Source: Gambelia wislizenii (Eukaryota > Chordata > Lepidosauria > Squamata > Crotaphytidae). Taken from it: a DNA stretch of 64,000 bases. The stretch spans positions 166,567,001 to 166,631,000 of the forward strand of contig JAUMIR010000001.1 in the NCBI GenBank assembly GCA_030847615.1, written 5' to 3'. Below are positions 23,330 through 35,271 of the stretch, one piece after another (within the stretch, counting starts at the first letter, position 1; each line of letters starts with the position of its first letter). The notes beneath the pieces were generated by a model. That model was not told the origin of the DNA, searched no databases, and saw only the letters and a list, made by a program, of their open reading frames with translations. The position numbers and the translations under genes were made by a program.

Positions 23330-24950
23330 CTTTGACTCCTACCAGGATGACCACCTTACCACCATTGTCTCACCAACATCTACACCGCCTTTTCATGACA
23401 GGCTTGCAAAATTCCACCAGGTGTGGGCCTCCACCACCTCAGATTCATGGGTTCTCAACATTGTTGCAAGAGGGTATGCCATTGAGTTTTGGAAGGCTCC
23501 TTCAGACATATGTCAGTCGAAACAACAACCCCCTCCACTACACTGCTGCAGGAGGTAGAAACTCTTCTGAAAAGGGGGGCTGTCGAATCCATCCCTCCCC
23601 CAACTTCACTAGGGATTCTTCTAGTATTTCATTGTATCCAAGAAGGACGGGGGCCTACGTCCAGTCCTGGACCTTTGAGGCGTGAATTACTACATCTATT
23701 CAAGACACTTCAGGATGGTGATGCTCAGCTCTGTCCTTCCCCTGATGCAAGAAGGAGATTGGTTTGCCACTCTGGACTTGAAGGATGCCTATTTCCACAT
23801 TTCAAATCATCCATCTCATCGAAAGTTTCTCTGCTTCGTGGTAGGAAAACAGGCCTATCCTTTCCAAGTTCTGCCGTTTGGTCTCAGCACTGGTCCTCAT
23901 GTGTTTAAAAAGTTATGGCAGTGGTGACGGCTTTCTGATGGCAGCAAGGTGTCATCCTTTACTCATATGCAGATGATTGGTAGATAGTAGCTCACATAGG
24001 ACAGCAGCTTCTGCTGGTCATCAATCTCACCTTGTGTCTTCTTAATCATCTGTGCCTTGTCTTGAACTGAGAAAAGTCTATTTTGAATTGCACTCAAGAG
24101 GGTACAGTTCATCGGGGCAATTCTGGATTCAAAGGCCCAGGCTACCTTTCCACTGGACAATAGATTCTTGGCGTTGTGTCTGTTCTTCAGTGCCTTCATG
24201 AGAGAAGACTCTGCGCCAGAGATGTGCTGGTAGCATTAGGCTACATGGCATCCACTACATCTCACTCTCCATGCATAGCTTTCAATACTCCCTCTACAAG
24301 CCTGGTTCCTCTCTCGATTCTCTCTGCTTCAGGACTCCCCCAAGAAGTGGTTGACTATGCCGAGGATTTCCAATGCTCTCTGTGATGATGGTTGGATGCA
24401 TCCACATCTACAGTGGCACCCCCTTCCTTTCTCCTCAGCCTCAAGCTGTCATCATCATAAATGCCTCGATGATGGGATGGGCCCCCTATTTTGACAGTTT
24501 CTTCATACAGGGTCTGTTGTCATCCACAGAGCAAACCCTTCACATCAATGTGTTGGTGATGGAGAAAGCATTCCATTCCTTCAGGACTCTCCTTTGAGGC
24601 AAAGTGGTGCAGTTGCTGACTGAGAACAGCATGGTCAGGTATTACCTCAACAAGCAAGGGGATAGCAGATCCACCACTCTCCTCCACCTTACTTTTCAAC
24701 TTTTGAAATGGTGCATTGAGAGAAATATCATCCCCATGGCCCATCTTCTCAGGGAAGAGAATGTCCTCGCGGACATGCTCAGCAGGTCGTCAAATTTATC
24801 CCACGAGCAGATGCTCAATTCTGACATCTTGATACCGATGTTCCATTGCTGGAGCACTCCTTTAGTGGACCTGTTTGTATCCAAGGTGAATGCTTGGTCC
24901 ATGGACTTCTACTCTTGGATTAATCAGGGGAGGTCACATAATGATGTCTT
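23330..24950 (+). pseudogene. DIRS reverse transcriptase / RNase H remnant
   Basis: Motifs in order are LLQEVETLLKRGAVESI, then after a frameshift LDLKDAYFHISNHPSHRKFL and LPFGLSTGPHVF, then YADD at 23966-23977. Stops follow at 23925 and 23981. Downstream LREENVLADMLSRSS (about 24763-24807) corresponds to the end of the RNase H domain. DIRS/gypsy-like RT with an LREENVLAD-type motif supports DIRS over a LINE. Confidence 0.8.
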
Positions 24951-25199
24951 CCTTTTTCAATGTAGTGGCACCACCGTGTATGCTTTTCCTCCCTTCCTGC
25001 TCCACACAAGGGTTATAGTCAGGCTTCTTCAGGACAGAGCAAACTGCATCCTGATTGTACTGTGGTGGACAAGGCAACCATGGTTCACCCCTCTTCTCCA
25101 TCTGTCTCGAGGTGTTTACGTTCAACTACCACACAGACTGGATCCTTTCGCTCTGTACCAACATCTAGTCAGGCATCCGACCTCAATACACACAATATC

Positions 25200-26217
25200 A
25201 CCATGTGGAGGATTGTTCATTAGCTCCTTTTCCTGGTGCTGTGAAAGACATCATCTCTGCAACACACCAGCTGTTGACAAAATGCTCCTATGCTTACAAA
25301 TGGAGGAAGTTTCAAGAGTTTCTGGCCCCTCTTTGCATTCCTCCATCCCAAGCAAAGACTAAGCGTATCCTGCAGTTCCTGCTGACATTGTCTAACAAGG
25401 GCTTGTCCCTTCCTTCTAGCCATTGTTACCTGGCAGCTATCTCTGTGAACTTTCAGGTACTCAGAAAGGTTTCCTGCTTTCACAATCCCCTGGTGAAGAG
25501 GTTCTTGAAAGGTTATAAGAACCTCCATCCCCTAGTGTTGGGGCCAGCACCATAATGGAGCTTAGAACTGGTGTTATCTCAACTCTGTGGGAAGTCTTTT
25601 GAACCAATGGCTATTTGTGACCTCTGGTTGCTCTGGAAGACTGCCTTCCTGATAGCTATTGTGTCAGCTTGACAGGCTACAGAACTTTGTGCTCTCAGAG
25701 TGAACTGTCCATACCTGACCTTCCATCCCGATTGGGCTGTTCTGCGGCCCAACATTACATTCTTACCAAAGGTTGTGTCAGCTTCGCATATCAACCAGGA
25801 CATTGTTCTTCCAGCTTTGATGCAGAATCTGACTTCTGCATTCAAGAAGAAGTTGCACTGTTTCAAAATTCGAAGGAATTTAGTGTTCTATGTCAATAGG
25901 ACTTATATTTTCAGGACTTCCTGAGACTCTTTGTTTACAATTCTTCAGTGAAGAAAGTACTCCCTGTTTTGCCACAACGATTTTCAAAATACAGTAGGTG
26001 GCTTTGGCTACCCATCTTGCCTATGAACTGGCCCGTAGGGGCACTCCTGCTCAAATTTGGGCCTATTCCACATGGGCAGTAAGTGAGTCTTCTGCCTTCC
26101 TGGCTGGTGTGCAGCTTGAGGACATTTCTTGGGTGGCTACTTGGTTGCAGCCTTTGACTTTTATAACTCATTACTGAATAGACTCCAGATCCCAGGCTGA
26201 TACTGCCTTTGGGAAAT
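25200..26217 (+). pseudogene. DIRS tyrosine recombinase remnant
   Basis: The N-terminal SAM-like helices are recognisable (CSYAYKWRKFQEFL, KRILQFLLTLSNKGLS, CYLAAISVNF, FLKGYKNLHP). The catalytic part includes RVNCPYLTFHPDWAVLRPN and, near the end, VQLEDISWVATWLQPLTFIT. The expected Arg of the box II RxxR motif appears replaced, since the local reading is YSTWAVS. The frame is broken at least at about 25555 and 25923. Confidence 0.75.
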
Positions 26218-26220
26218 CTG

Positions 26221-27390
26221 GGTGCCGTTTACACGATGAAAATGTCCCGGGAAGAATTCGTGTCGATCCCTGGCAGTTTACACATACATCGGGTCGGGTA
26301 CGTGATTTTCGGAAGGGGGGGCACCTTTTATCCCTCAACCTGTGGGACTTCCAGTCCCGCGGTTTGTGCCAGTTTTTAAAAAAGTCACTGGAGGATTCGG
26401 AAAATTGGAAATGTAAACAGCCTGGGACAAAATATCTCAGTACTAGGGGATGACCGGAAATGGTGACTGGGGGCGGGCTTAGAGATCAGGGACCAGAAAA
26501 GGAGGGGTCAGTCACCCGTTGAAAACAAAGGCATCCCTTCCAGCTGCACGAAGGTTGCTGTGTGTGTGTGTGTGTGTGTGTGCGCGTGTGCGTGTGCACG
26601 CGCGCGCGTGTACTCAATCACCTTTTTAAATGGATTTCTACACTGCAAACCCCTTCAGCTTTACCTTTTCCTCAACTGCATGTTACAGAGAGATTGTGGT
26701 GGGCAGAGGGTCGCCCATTCATCCCCTGCCTTGATCACCTCCCTGGGTCTGAACGGGCACAGTAAAATATTCCAGCCTCTGAGCGAATGAACACCCTTTA
26801 ATTCCTCCTCTCTGTGTCTGTGTCTTTCAAAACGCCTGTCTGTAGCTGGCTTGAAACCTAAACTCTGCTGCTAAATCTCTGCTGTAAGGGCTAACATTTT
26901 AAAGAGGCAAGGGGAATACGAAGCCTCCCCCCCCCTCACTCGACTTGATTTCAAAAGGAAAGCACTCAGCTTGATTTCAAAAGGAAAACACTCGTTCTTG
27001 CATCTGAGCGAAAGATCTCAGTCTGGGTCTTTCAAAATGCTTTCTGCCTCTGCTTAAAGGGTTAACTTTTTAAAGAAGCAAGGGGAATACCAAACCTCTG
27101 CCCCCCTGCCTCCCCCCCCCCAGCCAGCCAATAGCATCGCTCGTGGCGCGGAACTCTAAAGGAAGTGCGTCACCAAGATTGTGAAAACACGACTAATTGC
27201 ATCCTTGATTGACAGCCAAAAAAAAAAACCCTAAAAAAAAACAACAGAACTTTGGACGTGTAAATATCAGTCACGGGACCACCCGGGATATCCAGATCAG
27301 TGATAAAAACTGTATAAACAGCGAGGGGCGGATTCTGGATCACAATGTCACGGTAAGCCCCGCGACAATTTTTGTCGTGTAACTGGCACG
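26221..27390. mobile_element. PIF/Harbinger-like non-autonomous element in DIRS
   Basis: The left end ggtgccgtttacacgatgaa is inverted at the right, whose complement begins cgtgccagttacacgac. CTG flanks both sides (26218-26220 and 27391-27393). If the element and one CTG are removed, the DIRS recombinase frame reads through FGKSVL in phase, confirming the boundaries. A CWG 3-bp duplication fits the PIF/Harbinger superfamily, though no transposase is encoded. The interior has a (TG)n tract and an imperfect tandem of about 170 bp (26888-26935 resembles 27058-27110). Confidence 0.7.
26559..26612. repeat. (TG)n(CG)n microsatellite
   Basis: Alternating purine-pyrimidine DNA (TG then CG-rich), about 54 bp, with Z-DNA-forming potential. 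It lies inside the Harbinger-like element and generates Cys-Val-rich frames. Confidence 0.95.
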
Positions 27391-27636
27391 CTGTACTCTG
27401 TTCTTCTATAACATGATTGTATTTTGAGATTTCAGATTCATTCTGTCTTCTGAAACTTGTTTGGTATTTGTATTTCCTGAATTGCATCAGGGGTGTTATG
27501 CTGATGCTTGATGTGTTTGCATTGATTATTGTTTAGTAAACTTCTGGTTGGTTTGCAGTAATACTCTCACCTCCTTCTTGTGTAGCTTGCTAGTCTCCCA
27601 TTTGTGTGAGTCACAGAGACCATGAAGAAGAAGGAC

Positions 27637-27939
27637 AGGTTACATATCTGTAATTTTAGTCCTTCAAGTGGTCATCTGTGAACTCACACAACCCTGCCCA
27701 TCCTCCCCTTGCCATGTCCTGCCTGTCCTTTGGATTGCTGCATCAACATCTATGGAACTGGTGGTTTGGGCAGGAAGACCCCTATATAGTAGCACTGAAG
27801 GTGAGCAAGGCTACCACCAAAAAGCTTATGTAACACTCTAGAAGGTTCCGAAAAATACACTGCCCAGGTGCAGGATACCCCCATTTATGTGAGTGCACAG
27901 ATGGCCACTCAAACAACTACAGTTATAGGTATGCAATCT
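27637..27939 (+). repeat. DIRS right terminal repeat
   Basis: The repeat starts with aggttacatatctgtaatttt and ends with the inverted counterpart (aactacagttataggtatgc), each arm about 35 bp. It is clearly related to 15341-15648. Confidence 0.8.
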
Positions 27940-30170
27940 GTCTTTTTAGGGTCTACTGCTCATAAATATTTTATGGCTCAAGTGGATTTATTGTTCACAA
28001 ATAAAAGATTGTCTTAAATGGCGTATACAGATGGGTTTTCTTTCAGAAGAGCAAGGAAAGATTTAAGGTTGTAATTGATATGATTATTCAGCTTTTAAAG
28101 AAGTAAAAATAAAACATTGAAGCAGTCTGTCAAACTTAGTAATATGTAAAAGAAAAAATAAGACTTGGGGACTCACCTAATGGGTATGGAATATCTTTGA
28201 GCATGAACACAGACATAACTGCCTACAAATTTCCTCCCTTTTAAAATTAAGGAAAACAATTTTAATTGAAGGAGTAATGTCAACCATTCATTCATACTTC
28301 TGAAAAGAAGCAGGCAACCTCATTCTGTAGAGCTGGTATCTCTACCATCTGATTTGTTCAACTTTGAGAGACCTACAACAAAACCTAAAATCCACAAACC
28401 AGTGATACCTTTATTGGGCCAACTAAAATACACAAAATACACCATGCAAACTCTTGAAGCTTCACTGGCTTCTTCAGCAGGCAAAGATGTTAAATATCAT
28501 GCAAGAGAAGAAAAGTGATGATGTTCGAGTGACAGGCCTACATTTTGTCTCAGATGATATGGTACTTCAGTTGTCAGTTAAGATGGTCTGGAGAGATATC
28601 AGTGTGCAGGCAGAGTCCACTCCCTTTCTTGGCCATGTGGGGACCAAGGACAAAAGGCAGTAAAATACAGCCAATCAAATTTCAAGTCCATTAGCAGCAG
28701 CAAAATAACTTCCATTGAGATCCAAGCAAACTCTGTCTAGTGCAAGGCTAATTGCCCCTTCTTAAGCAGAGAATATTGAGTGTCTAAGTCTGCACTGTTG
28801 TGTCTGGAAAAATATCTAGGTGCTGTATAGGAAACACTTCGCAACTGTAGTCCAAATGAAAGGGTTTTACCTTTGTTGGAGGTAGAAACCTCAAAGACTT
28901 AAGTCCAGTCCATTAGCTTGCTCTTGTTAAAGTTCCTCCTATTGTGGCAAAATTCGGTATCTTCAGAACAAGAAAACATATTCAGTGATAGCCGTGTTGG
29001 CCAACAAATTCCACAAAATGGTGATGCAGAAAATACATTGTCCAGTCTTTAAAGCTTCACTGACTTTCTTCATCAGGCAAAAATGTCAAAAATCATACAG
29101 CAGAAGAAAAATGATGCCGTGTTAGGGAGACTTAGTACTAGTGTTACTACAAACTGAGAGACAACTGCTCAGTTGTATTGTAATGGACATGATTTCTTGT
29201 CTCCATTATTGGGCTGTACCTCTATGTGTGCCTTGCATGGAGTGGTCATATCAAACATCAACTCTCCCTAGTTACAGCATCCTCAGGAATGACAATACTC
29301 AGTTCCTAAAAAAGGCCATTCCTTACGTTCAGTCAACTCAGCAGCAACCCAAGTGGTTGGCATGACTTTCTGCCTTGACTTGTTGACCCTGCAAGGTGTT
29401 GCATGTTTGCCTGCCCAAGCCTTGTACAACACTATCAAAATACAGAACATAATCATGCGTAAAATATTAGATAATTGCATCAATATCCCAGTGATAGAGC
29501 TTTCAATCAGGGAAGGTTGATTTAGCAGATGATGAAAAGAAAACAAATCCAAGTCATGTACGCACAAGTATCAGCTGACAGGGAATTCTACAGAGGGGCC
29601 CAATGCACTTAAAGCTCTACCCTGAGTGGTTTCTAAATGGATCTTGGCCCCATGTGGAGACACCAGGAGTGCCTCTTCCAATAACCTCCATGATCGGGCA
29701 GGTTGATAAGCACAGAAGCACAATTTAAAGTGTCTTGGTCGCAAGTTGTTTAGGCCCTTGAAACATGAGATGCTAGAGGAGTCAGGCTCTGTATGTTTCA
29801 GGAGTAATATGCTTGTGGAACAAAATACCTGGAAAGCATCTCTGTTTTGCATCCTGTGAAAGCATTTTTCTAGCAACAACTTCTAAGAATTGCTTGTTCA
29901 GTGTGTGCTGCAGTGGCTCCCACTTTTTTGGTAAAAGTATCCTAAGAAGTCACTACCCCTCTCACCTCTCCTTTTGCCTCTGAGGAATATCTTGTTAAAA
30001 TGTTTGTGTCAGTTGCTGGAGCTGTTGTTAGTCTTGAGGATTTAGGACCTTAGTCAGGAGTTTAAATCTCTTTGACTTGGGAAGTAGATGCGTCCTTATC
30101 TGTAGTGCACATGCAGTAAATGGGTGTATAAGAAAACTAAGGGGTCAACTAGGTGAGAGAATTGAGTCTA
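27940..30170. other. Intergenic DNA with one low-copy repeat pair
   Basis: The segments 28395-28510 and 28985-29110 share the block agcttcactg and a ggca-aagatgt stretch with a common order of words (gtgata, gccaac, ttcactg, cttcatcaggc), suggesting two copies of a repeat family. A - strand frame at 29571-29879 resembles UTR-like repeat sequence, not a known protein. Confidence 0.4.
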
Positions 30171-30359
30171 GAAAATATCACCTTACCTCCCTTTCACATC
30201 AGTGCCCAGTTGTGCCCACGATTTTGTTCAAAATTGGTTGAAGCGAAGAAGGAGTGATTTTGCAGTTCACACAACCGGGGCAGGGGGGATCCATTTCTTC
30301 TTAATGTGAGGCTAAAAACCCCCACAAACACCCCGTGATGACAACCTTTGGTGGCCCCT

Positions 30360-31215
30360 ATCATCCAAGTGACTATCCTGGGTGAAGAGGCATCCCGGGC
30401 ACTCCCATCTCAGCCACCTCAGGGATGTGCATCCTCTCCAAGAGGGGGAGGCAGGCTAGGGGGCTGGCAATGCTCCAAGAGAGTGAGCAAGAGAAAAAAG
30501 AAACTGCCCATCCTCCCTCTCTTTTTTGGGGGGTAGGAGTGGATGGGGAGGCAGTTATCTGGAGAGGCCACAGCCTGGCAGTGTGGATGGGTGTGCATGT
30601 GCATTGAGGCGATGCAGCACAATGCCATTGCAGCCAGACTCTGGGGGGCTCCCCCAAGATGCCTCTCTCTCCCTCACCCTGTTTCTTGGGAAAAGCTCCA
30701 GGAGCTGGGGAGGCAAGGGTGGCCTTTTCAGTTTCCACGCCAAGGGGTTTCAGGCAAGGCACCCCCTCCCTGCAGCCCCAATTGCTTCTCTTGGTGGCAT
30801 TTTGCCCCCTCCCCTCCCTCCTCCCTTCCCCCCTCTTGTGCCTCTGTCAGACAGGCAGTGGGTGTTTTGGGGGACCTGAGGAGGCAAAGCCCAGCCGCTC
30901 CAAGCTATGCCATGCGCCAGGCCTCTTTGGTCGCCTTCATTCCCTGGTGCCGAGCCCTTTCAAGAGACTTTTCTGATTCTGAGCATGCAACAGACTCGCT
31001 GCTTGAGAGTGGAGCGGTGGGTGTGGGTGTGCAACTGAAGGCACAAAGGCCCCACAGCGACATGGCCGCGCCACTCGAAAGAGTCCCAAAGCAGCCCATT
31101 CCCTGGGATGGGGGTAAGGCCATCCTGAGGGCACAATGAACTGGCAGATTTAGCGCAGCCCAGGTGCTGTCGGGGACTCAGCTCAGGCCAGCGGAAAAAC
31201 AACGGCAGCTCCAGC
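30360..31215. other. GC-rich non-coding segment
   Basis: Base composition rises sharply compared with its flanks, and CpGs appear (for example around gacatggccgcgccactcga). Overlapping long frames on both strands reflect composition, not protein families. It could be the interior of a DNA transposon or a small CpG island; I could not find clean inverted ends. Confidence 0.45.
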
Positions 31216-31689
31216 ATTGCAAGCCCTGCCTTGCAAGCTGTTTTGCAAATTGGTCATACAGGTGACCTATTGTGTGCATTTTCACACACTTTTTTCAAAA
31301 AGATTGTGAAAAACAGCGAAAGCAATTATCACAAACTATGTGGAGTTTTCATCCCCCCTCCTTCTGAATATGGTGAATGTGGGCCATCGTTTATGAGGAC
31401 CAATGGCATTCTGTTCAAATTCTTAGAGGATTTTTTCATCATGTAGATAAACCCCAGAGTATCATGCAGGGCCTGCCCTGCCATTTCACAAGCTGGTGAG
31501 ACTTAAGTTTGCACTTTTGGTACCATGGTGGGCATGTGTGTGCTACAAAACCCCTTGAGGCTTTAAAAGCATCAGTAAAAAGTCCCATCCACTGCCCACT
31601 GGAGAGAAAGCCTATATGTGCAAGCTAAGTACTCAGACATATCCTTGTAGTCTGTAAAATATTGGAGGGGTAGTTTAGTCATCCAGTTA

Positions 31690-31870
31690 ATTACAGAATC
31701 AGTGTGTGAAATAATTCTGAATTATTTTTAGCATTATTGTTAAAAGAAGAGTTTGGATTGTTTTCAATTGGTTTTAGTTATTTATTTCAAAGTGATTTTA
31801 GAAATTGTACCTCACCTTGGGAGCCCTGGCAGGTCAAGAGGTGATGAATGCCTCCAATGAATAAATAGCC
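31690..31870 (+). mobile_element. LINE 3' end (CR1/L2-like)
   Basis: The segment carries ttggttttagttatttattt, then cctcaccttgggagccctgg and a final aatgaataaa, as in LINE tails elsewhere in the window. Confidence 0.45.
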
Positions 31871-32204
31871 AGTTACCAACAATTAGTTATTTGCAACTAG
31901 CACTTTCTCCAATATTGTATTACATTATGATTGCAACAAAATGAAGGATGACTTCACTCCATTGATGAAGTAAGTGTGATTTTTAATTATTTTGGTAGTT
32001 TTTTTGGAGGGGTGAGGTCTCACTAAATAGTGGAGGAGTACCCCATGGTTCAAGCACTGACCAGAGTTATGCCTTGGGCTCTGTTGTGTGTTTGAGGTGA
32101 AGATGAGATGAATGGGAGGACAGTACGTTTGGTACCACAAGGCAATGGTGGGTAGCATTCAGAGGGATGGCTTTCTTTCCCATATGCAACATTATTGTTT
32201 CACA

Positions 32205-32600
32205 TCTTTCAACATTTACAGGTGAAAGCAAGGACCCTTGTGGCCAAGCAACATTAGAGTGTGGTCAGAAAGACAGAAAAGTTATTAATGAGGAAAAACA
32301 CCCAAGCTAGGAGAACAGTTTGCTGTTGCCTGAACCTACTGGGAAGGGCAAGATTCTGCCCCTTCTCTTCTCCTCTCCTCTCCTCTCCCCACTGCTGAGT
32401 TAACTGAATGCAAAGTGCTTTTGCACTTTGAACTCAGTTTGCAGCAGTTGAAATAAATAAGAGGGCAAAGGGGTAAAGTGGGAGAAGGCGAGAGAAGCTG
32501 GGACAGTTTAAAAGCAGCTGAAAAAGTGGGATGACAAAGGATTTATTGGGACTATCCTTGCCAATTCAGATCAGTTGGAGGGTATGTTGTTTGAGGATTG
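32205..32600 (+). repeat. Interspersed repeat family, copy 1 of 3
   Basis: Shares gaacctactgggaagggcaa, then gcagctgaaaaagtgggatg and attgggactatcc with copies at 40265-40612 and 46618-46935. Non-coding. Superfamily not identified; the TGTGGTCAGAA-like start hints at a hAT-type MITE but this is unproven. Confidence 0.75.
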
Positions 32601-32635
32601 ATAAACTATAGGCTTAATATCTAAAACTGTAACTA

Positions 32636-32857
32636 CAGTTGACCCTCTGTAAACACAGATTCTGCATCCATGAATTAGACCAACCAGTTTGAAAATCTTT
32701 AAAAAAAATTCAAAAAAGGAAACCTTGAGTTTCCTGTTTTATATAAGGGATGCCACTTTACTACGCCATTGTATATAATGGGGCTTGCATGTCCACAGAT
32801 TTTGGTACCCATGGGGGGTCCTGGAACCAAATCCCAGCGGTTACCGAGGGCCCACTG
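32636..32857. mobile_element. Tigger-like MITE, family A
   Basis: TA flanks at 32634-32635 and 32858-32859. Ends are cagttgaccctctgt and the complement of gagggcccactg. The interior contains ttatataagggatgccactt and tgtatataatggggcttgca, shared with 38848-39070, 44322-44440 and 53771-54007. Resembles Tigger-derived MITEs known from mammals. Confidence 0.85.
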
Positions 32858-33470
32858 TATGATAGTAGCGAACTACTTTGGGGGCTTGGAGCTATAATTG
32901 TAACTAATTACATTGAAAAGTGATGTTCAAGTTCTGTGCAGCATCAGAGTTGCCATCACTACAATTAGTTATAGAGCCTATCTGGTTACTGTAATAGGAC
33001 ATAGTTTGAAATGTTTCATAATCACTCTGAAAATAAAATACTGCATAAGAGATTTTTAATCAAGTCTCCAGTGTTCCCACTGCAAATGTTTCCCTCCCCT
33101 CTCTGCATAGAGCAAGGGAGGTATCTTTCTGACTCTCCCCAGAGAGGCTTTCCAGTTTTTCTGGCCTTTCCATCCTGTGACTCTTCCCCCTTGCTGCTTC
33201 TGTCTGCTTCTGCTCCAGGATCAGACTGTTGTGTTTCAAGATTTGGCAGCCTTGTGACACCACCAAGTCTGTTTTTGAGCCTCAGGCTTTGAGATGCTGC
33301 AAACCTGACAACCCTATTCTCCATTCATGAGCTTCTTTACTCTTCCTGCAGTTTACATTCCAGAGAGTTGTGATGTTTGATAAACAGTTCCTCCTTTTAA
33401 AAGATATATATCTTACACTGTTCTGCTGTTCTCAGAGATACGTGTGCAGGGTGAGTGCAATCATGTAAAT

Positions 33471-33577
33471 CAGAGCTTGGGAAAGTTACTTTTTTATTGC
33501 AACTCACAGAATACCCCAGCCATGTTGGCTAGGATATTCTGGGAATTATAATAAAAAAGTAACTTTCCCAAGTACTG
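33471..33577. mobile_element. Palindromic MITE (AGTTACTTTTTT family)
   Basis: The left arm gagcttgggaaagttacttt is a near-perfect inverted copy of the right arm aaaagtaactttcccaagta; the core is ccagccatgttggctagg. About 107 bp, capable of a long hairpin. Confidence 0.75.
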
Positions 33578-33579
33578 AT

Positions 33580-35090
33580 TAGAAAATATCAAAGGTGTTC
33601 CCTAATGAGTTGGAGTTTCCAAACTAAGTGGATTAGGGCTGACAAGGATTTTGTGGGTTAAAAGTAATGATGATCAACAACTTAATCAGTACTGGCGATC
33701 AATCATCCTTTCAGCCAAATGTCTGGACATTGCTGTTACTGCTTTAGATTCTATTTGATTACACTGCCGCTTGTCTTGCACTAACTAAGTAATGATTAGT
33801 TTCTGGCTGGGGTGTAAATGTATGTGCCAGCCCTCAAGCACTGCACTTCTGACCCTTTCTTGCTAGTGCTTTACTAGAGCTTAAACCATGTAATGTATTG
33901 TAGCATGCAGCTCATTAAGTACTTGGCTGCACTCAGACATAATGACCATTGCCCATTATGCATGCATGGCGACATAGCAAGCTATCTGCTTAGCAACACT
34001 GACCCTCACAGAACACCCTACTCCCGTGTGCGGTCCTTGCTGTATAATTCGTTCAGACTTCACTGGAACATATACAGTGCTGAGTATAAACTAAAACACA
34101 CTGACTACTAAACCCCCTCCCCTTCCCCCACCATTAATTGGTTGCAACAGATCATTTAGCTTTTGCAGTTCTGCATTTACAATGGCATTTGGTTATGGCT
34201 TGAAGCCTACTGTATGCTTCAATTTTTATTTAATACTATGAAAAACCAGCCAGTGGAGACCAGTTTGTGGCAAAATGATATCTGTTCAGCTTGCAATAGT
34301 CATATTTACTTCAACACAACATTTTCAATGGGTATAGCAAGGAAGAGAATGTTGTTGTAGTAAGTCACTCTAACTCTGTTTTCTGAGCATTCAATCCGAA
34401 AATGGGGTGTGGTGTGTGGGTGTTTGCACCATGGACCAAATTTTCAAATATAAGCTCCCCCCCAAAAAAACAAGTGTGTAAAATCTTCCCTTAGACCTTC
34501 AGGATGACATTTGACTGTGTGAAATGGACATTTATACACATAAAGGTTGAATTAGCATTTTTGAAAAGAGAGAGGGAGAGAAAAGTTGTGAAGGAGGATC
34601 AAACCCTGAGCTGGTTAAGAATTGCTGATAGTGATATAGCACAATACAGTAATCACAATTAAATGTTAGTTTAATTAGTAAAAGATTATAGCTGTCTTGT
34701 GAATTTAAACCCACCATCCCCCGCTACCAGCAATGTGGTTTTAAAACACAAATCATCTTGCTAGACTGAAGTGTAACTGTGTATGAAATAAAGTAAAAGC
34801 TGTGGCTATTCATTTGCTTCATAAAATGGTTCAACAGGGGCTTGAAGATGAGCACAAAAACACGGCCTGATGCAAAAGCATAGTATTAATATGTCTGAGA
34901 GCCAAAGGTTGCACAGTGACAGCATACTGATTATGTGACTAACCCAAATGAAGTTTCCTTAGAGAAATGATGGACGTGTGAAAGTGAAAACTTCCTTTCC
35001 CCCTCAAGTAATCTTTCCTCAAACCAGCTTGGGATGAGGAAAACAGCAAGGAATTCCAAGCACCGAGGACTTCATGAATTGCTAAGCCAT
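33580..35090. other. Repeat-poor intergenic DNA
   Basis: No repeat ends or exons are visible. The part 33680-34120 has balanced composition and contains ttatgcatgcatgg near 33956-33969, similar to POU/homeobox binding sites. It is a candidate for conserved non-coding sequence, but conservation cannot be seen from one sequence. Confidence 0.3.
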
Positions 35091-35099
35091 GCTTTGCCA

Positions 35100-35271
35100 T
35101 AGGGTGACCAGCTGAAATAAGGGAGAAGCTCCTCTCCCTTTAATGGATGGGTGCAAGAGGGAATTTCAGCAGGTGTTGCTTGTCATGCAAGCAACAACTG
35201 TTGAAATTTCTGCTTCTACACAGCTTTTAAAGATACAGGAGCCTTCTCCCTTATTTTACCTGGTCACCCTA
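35100..35271. mobile_element. hAT-type MITE with perfect 8-bp target duplication
   Basis: The element begins tagggtgaccagctgaaata and ends with the inverted copy (ttttacctggtcaccct then a). Direct copies of CTTTGCCA at 35092-35099 and 35272-35279 flank it. An 8-bp duplication and these ends fit the hAT superfamily. It is 172 bp and non-coding. Confidence 0.9.

Larger units (their letters stand above)
22655..27939 (+). mobile_element. DIRS-type retrotransposon, decayed, with nested insertion
   Basis: The element has ORF1-like sequence, then reverse transcriptase and RNase H, then a tyrosine recombinase, in the order expected for DIRS. Its right terminal repeat is 27637-27939. A left terminal repeat was not found, so the 5' end is truncated near 22655. 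A 1170-bp DNA transposon sits at 26221-27390. Multiple stops and frameshifts make it non-functional. Unlike LTR retrotransposons, DIRS elements use a tyrosine recombinase and inverted termini. Confidence 0.85.

Noticed and set aside
24604..25362. 252-codon frame, the second longest in the window, as a host gene
   Set aside because: It contains RNase H-end motifs of a DIRS element and continues the reverse-transcriptase frame; it is transposon remnant.
30373..31217. Overlapping frames up to 198 codons in the GC-rich block
   Set aside because: Five or more frames are open at once on both strands, which is a composition effect. No motif or splice structure supports a gene.
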